NCBI RefSeq assembly: GCF_024494695.1
Contig: NZ_JANHDP010000008.1
Location: 62,001-126,000, forward strand
Length of the DNA stretch: 64,000 bases
Reading direction: 5' to 3'
Origin: Natronoarchaeum rubrum
Lineage (GTDB): Archaea > Halobacteriota > Halobacteria > Halobacteriales > Natronoarchaeaceae
Shown: positions 32,683 to 43,303 of the stretch, piece after piece
Layout: every line of letters starts with the position of its first letter
Position numbering within the stretch: the first letter of the stretch is position 1
Notes under the pieces: model-generated
Seen by the model: only the letters and a program-made list of their open reading frames with translations
Database searches by the model: none
Told to the model about the DNA's origin: nothing
Position numbers and translations under genes: made by a program

Positions 32683-32910
32683 ATGGTAGACGTAAGCCAA
32701 CACGAACTGGTTCCGGAGCACACAGTCGTCGACGACGAGGCGCTCGACGCCGTGCTCGAGGAGTACAACATCGGCCGAACAGATTTGCCGAAAATCAAGC
32801 GCGCGGACCCCGCGCTGCCGGACGACGCCGAAGTCGGGGACGTCGTCAAGATCGTTCGAGACTCGCGAACGACCGACCGCGCCGTCACATACCGACTGGT
32901 GGTTGAGTAA
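32683..32910 (+). CDS. rpoH: DNA-directed RNA polymerase subunit H (Rpb5 C-terminal homologue)
   Basis: 75 residues, the usual archaeal length, carrying only the Rpb5 C-terminal assembly domain: [20 protein letters not shown], then [17 protein letters not shown] and [14 protein letters not shown], ending TYRLVVE. It binds the jaw region of the polymerase. First gene of the rpoH-B''-B'-A'-A'' operon; its TAA overlaps the next ATG (TAATG), implying coupled translation. Confidence 0.97.
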   Translation: MVDVSQHELVPEHTVVDDEALDAVLEEYNIGRTDLPKIKRADPALPDDAEVGDVVKIVRDSRTTDRAVTYRLVVE

Positions 32911-34478
32911 TGAACACAGAAGACAGACGAGAGATTTCGCGGGAGTATTTCGGGAAGGACCGACTCGCAGAACATCACTACCGCTCGTTCAACGCGTTCC
33001 TCGACCGAGGGATGCAGGAGGTCGTCGACGAGAAGGAGACGATCGACACCGACATCGGCGACAAGGAGGGCGAGGAGCCCGTCCACGTCGAACTCGGCGA
33101 CGTTCGGATCGTGACCCCCCGCGTCCGCGAGGCCGACGGGAGCGAAGAACTGCTCTACCCTCAGGAGGCGCGCCTGCGCAACATCACCTACTCGGCGCCC
33201 GTCTTCATGGAGATGGAGATCGTGAAGGGCGACCCCGAAGAGGGCGAGGACCGGGTCGTCGACAGCACCGAGACGAAGGTCGGCCGGATGCCGATCATGG
33301 TCGGCTCGGACAAGTGTAACATCGCCGGCTTCGACGACGACGAACTCATCGAGATCGGCGAGGACCCCGCCGACCCCGGCGGCTACTTCATCGTCAACGG
33401 GTCCGAGCGCGTGCTGATGACCAGCGAGGACCTCGCGCCGAACAAGATCCTCGCGGAGTACGACAGCAAGTACGGCGACGAGATTCAGGTCGCCAAGACG
33501 TTCAGCCAGCGCCGGGGGTATCGTGCGCTGGTGCTCGTCGAGCGCACCCGCGACGGCCTGCTCGAAGTGTCGTTCCCCTCGGTGTCGGGGAGCGTCAACT
33601 TCGTCACGCTCGTCCGTGCGCTCGGCCTCGAATCCGACGAGGAGATCGTCCACCGCGTCTCGGACGACCCCGAGATCGTGAAGTTCATGCTGGAAAATCT
33701 GGAGGCCGCCGAGGTCCAGACGACCGAGGAAGCCATCGAGACGCTGGGCGAGCGCGTCGCCTCCGGCCAGGGGAAGAACTACCAGCTCAAGCGCGCCAAC
33801 TACGTCATCGACCGGTACCTCCTGCCGCACCTCCACGAGGACGGCGTCGACGAGGAAGACGTCCGGATCAACAAGGCCTACTACCTCTGCCGGATGGCCG
33901 AGGCCTGTTTCGAGCTCGCGCTCGGCCGGCGCGAGTCCGACGACAAGGACCACTACGCGAACAAGCGTCTGAAGGTCAGCGGCGACCTCATGAAGGACCT
34001 GTTCCGGACTGCGCTGAACAAGCTGGCCCGCGACGTGAAGTACCAGCTCGAGCGCGCCAACATGCGGAACCGGCAGCTCTCGGTCAACACGGTCGTCCGC
34101 TCGGACGTCCTGACCGAGCGACTCGAACACCCGATCGCGACGGGCAACTGGGTCGGCGGCCGCTCGGGCGTCTCCCAGCTGGTCGACCGTACCGACTTCA
34201 TGGGCGTTCTGTCGCACCTGCGGCGCCTGCGCAGCCCGCTCTCGCGCAGCCAGCCCCACTTCGAGGCGCGGGACCTGCACGCCACGCAGTGGGGACGGAT
34301 CTGTCCGTCCGAGACGCCGGAGGGACCGAACTGTGGCCTCGTGAAGAACTTCGCGCAGGCGATGGAGCTGTCCCAGAACGTCGAGGACGAACGCGAGCTC
34401 AAGCGCGAGCTGGCGTCGATGGGCGTCGAGGGCATCCCCGGCATCGAGGGCGTCGAGCGAACGGCGGAGGGAGACTAA
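32910..34478 (+). CDS. rpoB2: RNA polymerase subunit B'' (N-terminal half of Rpb2)
   Basis: 522 residues corresponding to the protrusion, lobe and fork parts of the second-largest subunit. Visible landmarks are [20 protein letters not shown] at the start, [20 protein letters not shown] (about 152-171), and [20 protein letters not shown] and [18 protein letters not shown] near the end (about 420-480). The split between B'' and B' is normal in halobacteria and some methanogens. One base separates its stop from the rpoB1 ATG. Confidence 0.97.
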   Translation: MNTEDRREISREYFGKDRLAEHHYRSFNAFLDRGMQEVVDEKETIDTDIGDKEGEEPVHVELGDVRIVTPRVREADGSEELLYPQEARLRNITYSAPVFMEMEIVKGDPEEGEDRVVDSTETKVGRMPIMVGSDKCNIAGFDDDELIEIGEDPADPGGYFIVNGSERVLMTSEDLAPNKILAEYDSKYGDEIQVAKTFSQRRGYRALVLVERTRDGLLEVSFPSVSGSVNFVTLVRALGLESDEEIVHRVSDDPEIVKFMLENLEAAEVQTTEEAIETLGERVASGQGKNYQLKRANYVIDRYLLPHLHEDGVDEEDVRINKAYYLCRMAEACFELALGRRESDDKDHYANKRLKVSGDLMKDLFRTALNKLARDVKYQLERANMRNRQLSVNTVVRSDVLTERLEHPIATGNWVGGRSGVSQLVDRTDFMGVLSHLRRLRSPLSRSQPHFEARDLHATQWGRICPSETPEGPNCGLVKNFAQAMELSQNVEDERELKRELASMGVEGIPGIEGVERTAEGD

Positions 34479-34479
34479 C

Positions 34480-36312
34480 ATGAGCCAGCAACAACAGCGA
34501 GAAGCCAAAGTATACGTCAACGGTAGCCTGGTCGGCACGCATCCCGACCCCGAACAGCTCGCAGAGCAGATCCGCGAGGCGCGACGCCGCGGCGAGGTCA
34601 GCGACATGGTCAACGTCTCGGTCGACGAGCGCACGCGCGAGGTCATCGTCAACGCCGACGCCGGCCGCGCGCGCCGCCCGCTGCTGGTCGTCGAGGACGG
34701 CGACACCCTCATCAGCGACGAGGAGGTCGACGCCGTCGAGTCCGGCGAACTGGAGTTCGACGACCTCGTCGAGATGGGGTACGTCGAGTTCATCGACGCC
34801 GAGGAGGAAGGCGACATCTACGTCGCCGTCGACGAGGACGACCTCGAAGACGATCACACCCACATGGAGATCGACCCGCAGCTGATCTTCGGGATCGGCG
34901 CGGGGATGATCCCCTACCCCGAGCACAACGCCTCGCCGCGCATTACGATGGGCGCGGGGATGATCAAGCAGTCGCTCGGTCTGCCGGCCGCGAACTACCG
35001 CATTCGCCCGGACACGCGCCAGCACCTGCTGCACTACCCCCAGCTCTCGATGGTCAAGACTCAGACTACCGAGCAGATCGGTTACGACGACCGCCCGGCG
35101 GCGCAGAACTTCGTCGTCGCGGTCATGTCCTACGAGGGGTTCAACATCGAGGACGCGCTGGTCATGAACGGCGGCTCGGTCGACCGGGCGCTCGCCCGTT
35201 CGCACTTCTTCCGCACCTACGAGGGCGAGGAGCGACGCTACCCCGGCGGCCAGGAGGATCGCTTCGAGATTCCCGATCAGGACGTTCGCGGCGCCCGCGG
35301 CGAGGACGCCTACACGCACCTCGACGACGACGGGCTGGTCAACCCCGAGACGCGAGTCGACGAGAACTCCGTCCTGCTGGGCAAGACGAGCCCGCCCCGG
35401 TTCCTCGAGGAGCCGGACGACATGGGCGGCCTCTCGCCCCAGAAGCGCCGCGAGACCAGCGTCACGATGCGCTCGGGCGAGAGCGGCATCGTCGACACGG
35501 TCACGCTGATGGAGGGCGAGGACGGCTCGAAGCTCTCGAAGGTCTCGGTGCGCGACGAGCGCATCCCCGAACTCGGCGACAAGTTCGCCAGCCGACACGG
35601 CCAGAAGGGCGTCGTCGGCCACATCGCGCCCCAGGAAGACATGCCGTTCACCCAGGAGGGCGTCGTGCCCGACCTGATCGTCAACCCCCACGCCCTGCCC
35701 TCGCGGATGACCGTCGGCCACATCCTCGAGATGATCGGCGGAAAGGTCGGCGCCCTCGAAGGACGCCGCGTCGACGGGACGCCGTTTACCGGCGAGGACG
35801 AACACGAACTCCGCGGATCGCTCGAGGACCACGGGTTCAAGTCCTCGGGCAAGGAGATCATGTACTCGGGCGTCACCGGCGAGAAGATCGAGGCCGAGAT
35901 CTTCGTCGGCACTATCTTCTACCAGAAGCTCTACCACATGGTCTCGAACAAGCTGCACGCCCGCTCGCGCGGTCCCGTGCAGGTGCTGACCCGCCAGCCG
36001 ACCGAGGGGCGCGCCCGCGAGGGTGGGCTCCGCGTCGGCGAGATGGAACGGGACGTGCTGATCGGCCACGGCGCCGCGATGGCGCTGAAGGAACGCCTGC
36101 TCGACGAGTCCGACCGCGAGTTCATCCACGTCTGCGGCCAGTGTGGGATGAGCGCCGTCGAGAACGTCGAACAACAGCGCGTCTACTGCCCGAACTGCGA
36201 CGAGGAAACCGACATCCACGAGATCGAGATGAGCTACGCGTTCAAGCTTCTGCTCGACGAGATGAAGGCGCTGGGTATCGCCCCCCGACTCGAACTCAAG
36301 GACGCCGTCTAA
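34480..36312 (+). CDS. rpoB1: RNA polymerase subunit B' (C-terminal half of Rpb2)
   Basis: 610 residues forming the wall, hybrid-binding and anchor regions. Landmarks: [40 protein letters not shown] with NIEDALVMN, the active-centre [13 protein letters not shown] (about 367-379), and a zinc ribbon CGQCGM...CPNCDE (about 547-575). Together with B'' it makes the second largest subunit. The start follows GAGGGAGACTAAC, a good ribosome-binding context. Confidence 0.97.
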   Translation: MSQQQQREAKVYVNGSLVGTHPDPEQLAEQIREARRRGEVSDMVNVSVDERTREVIVNADAGRARRPLLVVEDGDTLISDEEVDAVESGELEFDDLVEMGYVEFIDAEEEGDIYVAVDEDDLEDDHTHMEIDPQLIFGIGAGMIPYPEHNASPRITMGAGMIKQSLGLPAANYRIRPDTRQHLLHYPQLSMVKTQTTEQIGYDDRPAAQNFVVAVMSYEGFNIEDALVMNGGSVDRALARSHFFRTYEGEERRYPGGQEDRFEIPDQDVRGARGEDAYTHLDDDGLVNPETRVDENSVLLGKTSPPRFLEEPDDMGGLSPQKRRETSVTMRSGESGIVDTVTLMEGEDGSKLSKVSVRDERIPELGDKFASRHGQKGVVGHIAPQEDMPFTQEGVVPDLIVNPHALPSRMTVGHILEMIGGKVGALEGRRVDGTPFTGEDEHELRGSLEDHGFKSSGKEIMYSGVTGEKIEAEIFVGTIFYQKLYHMVSNKLHARSRGPVQVLTRQPTEGRAREGGLRVGEMERDVLIGHGAAMALKERLLDESDREFIHVCGQCGMSAVENVEQQRVYCPNCDEETDIHEIEMSYAFKLLLDEMKALGIAPRLELKDAV

Positions 36313-36315
36313 ATC

Positions 36316-39273
36316 ATGCCAGCAAACACCACACCCAAGGAGATCGGAACAATCAGCTTCGGGCTGATGGACCCGGAGGAGTACCGGGAGATGAGCGCGA
36401 CGAAGATCATCACCGCGGACACGTACGACGACGACGGGTTCCCCATCGACATGGGGTTGATGGACCCCCGCCTCGGCGTCATCGACCCCGGCCTGGAGTG
36501 CAAGACCTGCGGCCAGCACTCGGGCTCGTGTAACGGCCACTTCGGCCACATCGAGCTCGCCGCGCCCGTCATCCACGTCGGATTCACCAAGCTCATCCGC
36601 CGCCTGCTTCGTGGCACCTGTCGGGACTGCTCCCGGCTCTGTCTCGACGAGCAGGAGCGCGAGGAGTTCCGCGAGCAACTCGAGACGACCGAGAATCTCG
36701 GCGAGGACGTCAACGACGTCACGAAGGCCGCCATCCGACAGGCCCGAAAGAAGGATATCTGTCCGTTCTGCGGCGGCCAGCAGTACGACATCAACCACGA
36801 GAAGCCCACGACCTACTACGAGGTCCAGCAGGTGCTGTCCAGCGAGTACGCAGAACTGATCAGCGCCGCGATGCAGGGCGACGAGGAAGAGGAGCGCGAG
36901 CCGACCGCGCCCCCGGAGCTGGCCGAGGAGACCGGGATCGACCTCTCGCGGGTCAACGAGATCCTCAGCGGCGAGTTCCGCCCGCGCGAGGACGACCGGA
37001 AGGCCATCGAGAAGGCCCTGGACATCGACCTGACCGAGGAGGACATGAACAAGCTGATGCCCAGCGACATCCGGGACTGGTTCGAGGACATCCCGGACGA
37101 GGACATCGAGGTGCTGGGGATCAACGCCGACCGCTCGCGCCCCGAGTGGATGATCCTCACCGTGCTGCCGGTTCCGCCGGTCACCGCGCGACCGTCGATC
37201 ACGCTCGACAACGGCCAGCGCTCGGAGGACGACCTGACCCACAAGCTGGTCGACATCATCCGGATCAACCAGCGGTTCATGGAGAACCGCGAGGCCGGCG
37301 CGCCCCAGCTGATCATCGAGGACCTCTGGGAGCTCCTGCAGTACCACGTCACCACGTTCATGGACAACGAGATCAGCGGGACGCCGCCGGCCCGACACCG
37401 CTCCGGCCGCCCGCTGAAGACGCTGTCCCAGCGCCTGAAGGGCAAGGAAGGTCGCTTCCGCGGCTCCCTGTCCGGGAAGCGCGTTAACTTCTCGGCGCGT
37501 ACCGTCATCTCGCCCGACCCGACGCTCTCGCTCAACGAGGTCGGCGTCCCCGACCGGGTCGCCAAGGAGATGACACAGACGATGAACGTCACCGATCGGA
37601 ACCTCCGGGACGCCCGACGCTACGTCTCGAACGGGCCCGAGGCTCATCCGGGCGCCAACTACGTCAAGCGCCCCGACGGGCGCCGGCTGAAGGTGACCGA
37701 GAAGAACTGCGAGGAGCTGGCCGAGAAGGTCCAGCCCGGCTGGGAGGTCAACCGCCACATGATCGACGGCGACATCATCATCTTCAACCGGCAGCCGTCG
37801 CTCCACCGGATGTCGATCATGGCCCACGAGGTCGTCGTGATGCCGTACAAGACGTTCCGGCTGAACACGACGGTCTGCCCGCCGTACAACGCCGACTTCG
37901 ACGGCGACGAGATGAACATGCACGCGCTGCAGAACGAGGAAGCCCGGGCGGAGGCCCGCGTGCTGATGCGCGTCCAGGAGCAGATCCTCTCGCCGCGCTT
38001 CGGTGAGAACATCATCGGCGCCATCCAGGACCACATCAGCGGCACCTACCTGCTGACCAACGAGAACCCGCACTTCAACGAGACGCAGGCGCTGGACCTG
38101 CTGCGGGCGACCCACGTCGACGAGCTGCCGGAACCGACCGGCGAGGACGACGGCACGCCGTACTGGACGGGGCGACAGATCTTCTCGGAGCTGCTGCCCG
38201 ACGACCTCGATCTGGAGTTCACGTCCTCGGCCGGCGACACGGTCGTCATCGAGGACGGCCAGCTGACCGACGGCACCATCGACGAGGACGGCGTCGGCGC
38301 GTTCGGCGGCGAGATCGTCGACACGATCACGAAGGTGTACGGCGAGACGCGCTCGCGGCAGTTCATCAACGAGGTCGCCGCGCTGGCGATGCGCTCGATC
38401 ATGCACTTCGGATTCTCGATCGCCATCGACGACGAGACCGTCTCGCAGGAAGCCCGCGACCGGATCAGCGAGACGATCGACGACGCCTACGACCGGGTCG
38501 AGGAGCTCATCGACACCTACGAGGCCGGCGAGCTCGAGTCGCTGCCCGGTCGGACGGTTCACGAGACCCTCGAGATGAAGATCATGCAGACGCTCGGCAA
38601 GGCGCGTGACAACGCCGGGGACATCGCCGAAGAGCACTTCGACGACGACAACCCCGCCGTCGTCATGGCCGAGTCCGGCGCCCGCGGGTCGATGCTGAAC
38701 CTGACCCAGATGGCCGGCTGCGTCGGCCAGCAGGCGGTTCGGGGCGAACGCATCAACCGCGGTTACGAGGACCGGACGCTCAGCCACTACAAGCCCGACG
38801 ACCTCAGCGCCGACGCCCACGGGTTCGTCGAGCACTCCTACACGGAGGGGCTCGAACCGCGGGAGTTCTTCTTCCACGCGATGGGCGGCCGCGAGGGGCT
38901 GGTCGACACGGCGGTCCGGACCTCGAAGTCCGGCTACCTCCAGCGTCGGCTGATCAACGCGCTGTCGGAACTGGAGACCCAGTACGACGGCACGGTACGA
39001 GACACCTCCGACACGATCGTCCAGTTCGAGTTCGGCGAGGACGGCACCAGCCCGGTGCAGGTGTCTTCCAGCGAGGACAATCCGGTCGACGTCGAGGAGA
39101 TCGCGGGGCAGGTTCTCGACGCCGAGTTCGAGAGCGAGGCCGAGCGCCGCGAGTTCCTGGAGCGAACCGAACCCGCGACGAACCTCTCGGAGCACGCCGA
39201 CTCCCGGCGTATGGACGAGGAGCCGCCCGCAGTCCAGGAGGCCGTCCCCGCTCCGGAGGTGGACGATGACTAA
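36316..39273 (+). CDS. rpoA1: RNA polymerase subunit A' (N-terminal part of Rpb1)
   Basis: 985 residues. The clamp zinc site is [18 protein letters not shown] (about 62-79), with a second Cys cluster CRDC..C and CPFCGG (about 102-155). The catalytic magnesium loop is [12 protein letters not shown] (about 528-539). The bridge-helix/trigger region includes [19 protein letters not shown] (about 855-873). It ends in an acidic tail overlapping the rpoA2 start by eight bases. The insert [20 protein letters not shown] near residues 196-215 looks lineage-specific. Confidence 0.97.
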   Translation: MPANTTPKEIGTISFGLMDPEEYREMSATKIITADTYDDDGFPIDMGLMDPRLGVIDPGLECKTCGQHSGSCNGHFGHIELAAPVIHVGFTKLIRRLLRGTCRDCSRLCLDEQEREEFREQLETTENLGEDVNDVTKAAIRQARKKDICPFCGGQQYDINHEKPTTYYEVQQVLSSEYAELISAAMQGDEEEEREPTAPPELAEETGIDLSRVNEILSGEFRPREDDRKAIEKALDIDLTEEDMNKLMPSDIRDWFEDIPDEDIEVLGINADRSRPEWMILTVLPVPPVTARPSITLDNGQRSEDDLTHKLVDIIRINQRFMENREAGAPQLIIEDLWELLQYHVTTFMDNEISGTPPARHRSGRPLKTLSQRLKGKEGRFRGSLSGKRVNFSARTVISPDPTLSLNEVGVPDRVAKEMTQTMNVTDRNLRDARRYVSNGPEAHPGANYVKRPDGRRLKVTEKNCEELAEKVQPGWEVNRHMIDGDIIIFNRQPSLHRMSIMAHEVVVMPYKTFRLNTTVCPPYNADFDGDEMNMHALQNEEARAEARVLMRVQEQILSPRFGENIIGAIQDHISGTYLLTNENPHFNETQALDLLRATHVDELPEPTGEDDGTPYWTGRQIFSELLPDDLDLEFTSSAGDTVVIEDGQLTDGTIDEDGVGAFGGEIVDTITKVYGETRSRQFINEVAALAMRSIMHFGFSIAIDDETVSQEARDRISETIDDAYDRVEELIDTYEAGELESLPGRTVHETLEMKIMQTLGKARDNAGDIAEEHFDDDNPAVVMAESGARGSMLNLTQMAGCVGQQAVRGERINRGYEDRTLSHYKPDDLSADAHGFVEHSYTEGLEPREFFFHAMGGREGLVDTAVRTSKSGYLQRRLINALSELETQYDGTVRDTSDTIVQFEFGEDGTSPVQVSSSEDNPVDVEEIAGQVLDAEFESEAERREFLERTEPATNLSEHADSRRMDEEPPAVQEAVPAPEVDDD

Positions 39274-40465
39274 TCCGAACGGTTACGACGTCGGCGAGGA
39301 CGTCGAGGCCGTCGTCGAGGACACGGATCTCACCCGCCGACTCAAGGACGAGGTCTACGAGGTGATCGAGGCCCGCGACGGCGTCACCGTCGAGCAGGCC
39401 GACGAGATCGCCAAGGCCGTCGAGAACCAGTATCTCGACACCCGCGTCGATCCGCTCGACCCCGTCGGCACGGTCAGTGCCCAGTCGATCGGCGAGCCCG
39501 GAACCCAGATGACGATGAACACGTTCCACTACGCGGGCGTCGCGGAGATCGACGTCACGCAGGGGCTGCCGCGGCTGATCGAGCTCGTCGACGCGCGGAA
39601 GGAGCCCGACACGCCGATGATGACGGTTCACCTCGACGACGAGTACGCCGACGACCGCGAGAAAGCCCACCAGGTCGTCTGGAATATCGAGGCGACGAAG
39701 ATCCTCGCGCTCGGCGACGTGTCGACGAACGTCGCGGACATGCAGGTCCGGGTCGACCTCAACGAGGCCACGCTCGAAGAGCGGATGATCGAGCCCGAGG
39801 AGATCGCCGAGACGATCCAGTCGTCGCTGGGCGTCGAAGTGCTCCAGAAGGGCGCCGTCATCCAGTTCGGTCCCGAGGAGCCCAGCTACCGCGACCTGCT
39901 CCAGCTCGTCGAGGAGCTGCGCGAGATCACGTTCAAGGGGATCGAGGACGTCTCGCGGGTCGTCATCCGCAAGGAGGAGACCGACGACGGCGAGGAGTTC
40001 GTCCTCTACACCGAGGGGTCGGCCTTCGGCGACGTGATCGGGATCGAGGGCGTCGACGCCTCCCGAACGACGACGAACAACATCCACGAGGTGTACCGCC
40101 AGCTCGGCGTCGAGGCCGCCCGTGAGGCGATCATCAACGAGACGATGGACACCCTCGAGGAGCAGGGGCTCGACGACGTGAACATCCGCCACCTGATGCT
40201 GGTCGCCGACATCATGACCAACAAGGGGACGATCGAGTCGATCGGTCGCCACGGGATCTCCGGCAACAAGGACTCGGTGCTGGCCCGAGCGGCGTTCGAG
40301 GTCACGGTCAACCACCTGCTCGACGCCGCGATCCACGGCGAGGTCGACGATCTCGACGGCGTCACCGAGAACGTCATCGTCGGGAAACCGATCAAGCTCG
40401 GCACCGGCGACGTCGACCTCCGGATGGGGTCGTTCACGCCCGACCTCGAATCGAGCTCCGACTGA
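39266..40465 (+). CDS. rpoA2: RNA polymerase subunit A'' (C-terminal part of Rpb1)
   Basis: 399 residues. It contains the cleft and jaw parts: [20 protein letters not shown] with [20 protein letters not shown] (about 69-110) is the conserved trigger-loop/cleft segment. [16 protein letters not shown] and [19 protein letters not shown] (about 308-350) come near the end. No intein is seen. Translation is coupled to rpoA1 by overlap. Confidence 0.97.
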   Translation: MTNPNGYDVGEDVEAVVEDTDLTRRLKDEVYEVIEARDGVTVEQADEIAKAVENQYLDTRVDPLDPVGTVSAQSIGEPGTQMTMNTFHYAGVAEIDVTQGLPRLIELVDARKEPDTPMMTVHLDDEYADDREKAHQVVWNIEATKILALGDVSTNVADMQVRVDLNEATLEERMIEPEEIAETIQSSLGVEVLQKGAVIQFGPEEPSYRDLLQLVEELREITFKGIEDVSRVVIRKEETDDGEEFVLYTEGSAFGDVIGIEGVDASRTTTNNIHEVYRQLGVEAAREAIINETMDTLEEQGLDDVNIRHLMLVADIMTNKGTIESIGRHGISGNKDSVLARAAFEVTVNHLLDAAIHGEVDDLDGVTENVIVGKPIKLGTGDVDLRMGSFTPDLESSSD

Positions 40466-40492
40466 CATGAGTACCGCTCCGAGCGCCGAACC

Positions 40493-40918
40493 ATGACGGT
40501 CACACTCTCGGACGAGGCCCGGCAGTATCTCGTCGCCTTCGAGGACGTGACCGGCGCCGCGGCCCGCGACTGCGTCGTCGACGAGGAGTACGAGCGCGTC
40601 ATCGTGCTGGTCGCGACCGGCGACATGGGACAGGCGATCGGACCCGGCGGACAGAACGTCCAGCGCGCGGAGGAACGGATCGGCAAGGACGTCAAGCTCG
40701 TCGAGGATGCCGACACCGCCGAGGACTTCGTCGCGAACGCGCTCGCGCCCGCTGCGGTGTACAACGTGACCATCAGCGAGAACGACGACACGGTCGCCTA
40801 CGCCGAAGTCGCCGACGAAGACACCGGCGTCGCCATCGGCTCGGACGGCAAGAACATCGACGCCGCGCGGGCGCTCGCGGAGCGCCACTTCGACGTCGAC
40901 GACGTACAACTGACCTGA
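40493..40918 (+). CDS. nusA: NusA-like KH-domain transcription factor
   Basis: 141 residues, only the two KH domains of bacterial NusA. The GxxG loops are in GDMGQAIGPGGQNVQRAEER (about 43-62) and GVAIGSDGKNIDAARAL (about 110-126). In archaea this short protein sits next to rpoA2 and is thought to bind RNA in transcription termination or ribosome assembly. It is 27 bases downstream of rpoA2. Confidence 0.93.
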   Translation: MTVTLSDEARQYLVAFEDVTGAAARDCVVDEEYERVIVLVATGDMGQAIGPGGQNVQRAEERIGKDVKLVEDADTAEDFVANALAPAAVYNVTISENDDTVAYAEVADEDTGVAIGSDGKNIDAARALAERHFDVDDVQLT

Positions 40919-41072
40919 TCGGGTCGACTGTTTTCTCACGAGGCCGCCGCTGCGCGACGAACAGCACCGTATCGGCGCGCTACGACGGTCGTGTGGAGCT
41001 GCGAAACGCTCTCAGATCGCTTTATCGCACCCCCTCAAGCGTGCTGTGGCCGTAACTCCGCATCGCAAAAGG

Positions 41073-41082
41073 GGACGCTTAA
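41073..41082 (+). promoter_or_regulatory. Box A of the rps12 promoter
   Basis: ACGCTTAAGT lies 28-38 bases before the rps12 ATG, the spacing of a haloarchaeal TATA box with a very short leader, so rps12-rps7 probably has a promoter separate from the polymerase operon. Confidence 0.55.
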
Positions 41083-41110
41083 GTGGCTCCGTGGGATAGA
41101 CGCTGGTACT

Positions 41111-41539
41111 ATGGCGAACGGCAAATACGCCGCGCGGAAACTCAAGAAGGACCGCCAGAGTCACCGGTGGTCCGACTCGGAGTACGCGCGACGCGAGCGC
41201 GGTCTCGGCGAGCAGTCCGACCCCCTGGAGGGCGCTCCGCAGGGTCGAGGTATCGTCCTGGAGAAGGTGGGCATCGAGGCGAAGCAGCCCAACTCCGCGA
41301 TCCGGAAGTGCGTCCGGGTCCAGCTGATCAAGAACGGCAAGCAGGTCACCGCGTTCTGTCCCGGTGACGGCGCCATTTCCTTCATCGACGAGCACGACGA
41401 GGTCACCATCGCCGGAATCGGCGGCGCGAAGGGTCGCGCGATGGGCGACCTCTCGGGCGTCAACTACAAAGTCGAGAAGGTCAACGGCGTCAGCCTGATC
41501 GAGCTCGTCCGCGGGAACGCGGAGAAACCCGTCAGATAA
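41111..41539 (+). CDS. rps12: Ribosomal protein uS12
   Basis: 142 residues of the archaeal/eukaryotic S23-type uS12. It begins [20 protein letters not shown]; the decoding-centre segment is [20 protein letters not shown] (about 58-77), followed by [20 protein letters not shown] and [14 protein letters not shown]. The start at 41111 is chosen because the family begins MANGKYAA. It shares an operon with rps7, starting two bases after its stop. Confidence 0.97.
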   Translation: MANGKYAARKLKKDRQSHRWSDSEYARRERGLGEQSDPLEGAPQGRGIVLEKVGIEAKQPNSAIRKCVRVQLIKNGKQVTAFCPGDGAISFIDEHDEVTIAGIGGAKGRAMGDLSGVNYKVEKVNGVSLIELVRGNAEKPVR

Positions 41540-41541
41540 CC

Positions 41542-42156
41542 ATGGCGGCAGAAGATCAATCCGAACAGGAAGAGCCCGCCGAAGCGGAAGTCGACGACGC
41601 GGTCGCCAAGCTGTTCGGCGAGTGGGAAGTCACGGGCATCCAGTTCAGCGATCCCAGCACCGAGCGGTACATCACGATCACGCCGGTCGCCCACACGATG
41701 GGCCGACACGCCTCGAAGCAGTTCCAGAAGTCGGAGATCTCCATCGTCGAGCGGCTCATCAACCGCCTGATGCAGACCGACGAGAACACCGGCAAGAAGC
41801 AGAAGACGCTGAACGTCACGCGCGATGCGTTCGACATCATCAACGAGCGCACCGACGAGAACCCCATCCAGGTGCTCGTCCAGGCCGTCGAGAACGCCGC
41901 GCCGCGCGAGGAGACCGTCCGCCTGAAGTACGGCGGGATCTCGGTTCCCAAGGCCGTCGACGTCGCGCCCCAGCGCCGCGTCGACCAGGCTCTGAAGTTC
42001 ATCGCCGAAGGCGTCCACGGCGCCTCGTTCAAGACCTCGACCGACGTCGAGGAGGCGCTCGCCAGCCAGCTGATCGGCGCCGCCAACGACGACGTCAACA
42101 CGTACGCCGTCAGCCAGAAGGAAGAGAAAGAGCGCGTCGCAGCCGCCGCGCGGTAA
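41542..42156 (+). CDS. rps7: Ribosomal protein uS7
   Basis: 204 residues with a 20-residue acidic haloarchaeal extension at the N-terminus. Core motifs are RYITITPVAHTMGRHASKQF, VERLINRLMQTDENTGKKQK, and VQAVENAAPREETVRLKYGG, with SVPKAVDVAPQRRVDQALKF. It organises the 3' major domain of 16S rRNA (small-subunit head). A pyrimidine-rich run after the stop (42157-42178) may terminate transcription. Confidence 0.97.
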   Translation: MAAEDQSEQEEPAEAEVDDAVAKLFGEWEVTGIQFSDPSTERYITITPVAHTMGRHASKQFQKSEISIVERLINRLMQTDENTGKKQKTLNVTRDAFDIINERTDENPIQVLVQAVENAAPREETVRLKYGGISVPKAVDVAPQRRVDQALKFIAEGVHGASFKTSTDVEEALASQLIGAANDDVNTYAVSQKEEKERVAAAAR

Positions 42157-42246
42157 TCTCTTCGTTCTTCTCTCGGTTCACAGTTCGACCAGCCGCGGCT
42201 GTACCGGGATTCGCGCCCTCACCAGTCTCGACAGCGGCGTCCGCGA

Positions 42247-43053
42247 TCAGTCGGCCGCCCGGCCGCTGCCCGCCGCGAACGCCCGCGTGGCGTCGACCAG
42301 TTCCTTCCGGTAGTCGCTGGGATCGGGATTGCGCTGTAAGTTTTTGAACCGCCGCTTGAACGCCTCGGAGTCGATCGCTGGCGCGTCCCGTGCGGCCGCG
42401 TGCGCGAGATCGTAGAGCCGGTGGTCGGCGTCGGCCAGCCCGTGGCGCTCGACCATCGCGAGCGCGAAGGCGGCGTTGACGGCCGTGATCTCCGGATCGG
42501 TCGCGGCGGTGAGTCGCCGGGATGCAGAATCCGGAGCGGCGTCCGGAGCCCGACCGCCGAACAGCCCCCACGCCGTGCCGTCGCCGGACTCGTCGGGTCG
42601 GTCCGACAGCGCCGACGCGAGCGACGATTCGAAGAAGGCGACCAGCTTGTCGGTCGGGCCCAGCGCGAGCGTGATGTCGTCGGCGTAGATGTCCTTCATG
42701 TGGTTGGCGATCTGGTAACACTGAGTGAGCGTGTGACGCTCGACGCTCTCGCCGGCCAGCGCGAGGAACAGCGCCTCCTCGGTCGACTGGACGTGCGAGG
42801 GGTGTTCTTCCTCGTTCCGGAGCATGTGGGCGAACTCGTGGACCGCGAGTTCGCGGGCCATCGCGCTGGTCGCGGCCTGTCGCGAGATGTTCAGCACGTG
42901 GCCGTCGTCGTCGTGCCCGGTCCAGGTGCGTTCGTCGGGGTTCTCCCTGATCCGAACGGTCACCGGCAGTTCGAGGTCGTGTTCGGTCTCGAACAGGTCC
43001 CGGGCGCTGAGAAACGGAGCCGCCGGACCGGGGCCCTGAACGTGCAGTTCCAT
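42247..43053 (-). CDS. HEFAH-motif putative zinc metallopeptidase (DUF5781-like)
   Basis: 268 residues on the opposite strand to the translation genes. The N-terminal half has MELHVQGPGPAAPFLSARDL and a zincin-like helix LAVHEFAHML (HExxH, about 83-92), followed downstream by a Glu-rich stretch (STEEALFLALAGESVERHTL). The C-terminal half is helical. This fits a haloarchaeal DUF5781 family; peptidase activity is not shown. The ATG at 43053 is favoured because the family begins MxxHVQGPG; the ATG at 43083 would add ten residues. It interrupts the usual rps7-fusA order. Confidence 0.7.
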   Translation of the reverse strand: MELHVQGPGPAAPFLSARDLFETEHDLELPVTVRIRENPDERTWTGHDDDGHVLNISRQAATSAMARELAVHEFAHMLRNEEEHPSHVQSTEEALFLALAGESVERHTLTQCYQIANHMKDIYADDITLALGPTDKLVAFFESSLASALSDRPDESGDGTAWGLFGGRAPDAAPDSASRRLTAATDPEITAVNAAFALAMVERHGLADADHRLYDLAHAAARDAPAIDSEAFKRRFKNLQRNPDPSDYRKELVDATRAFAAGSGRAAD

Positions 43054-43303
43054 GACTACTTCTAGCAAGATTTCGGAGAGCATTACTCTTGTGTCCGTGT
43101 GAGGGCGTCGCAGGGTCGACTCGTCGAACGACGATCGCGATGCGACCGCGAAATGCAACTCTTTCTCCGTTCGCGACGGTCGTCGTAAGCGCATCCGTGG
43201 CTTCCCGGCCATCCTTTCAGTACGATTAGCTTCGTCAGCCCTTCACACGCTCGGCAATCACGAAACAGCACCCTTTTGACCCCGCTTGCGATAGGACACG
43301 GTA

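Noticed and set aside
34399..39195. A 1598-codon open frame on the minus strand across the RNA polymerase genes
   Set aside because: It is the codon-aligned antisense shadow of rpoB' and rpoA'. High GC removes stop codons. It has no family motifs, while the plus strand carries unmistakable polymerase subunits.
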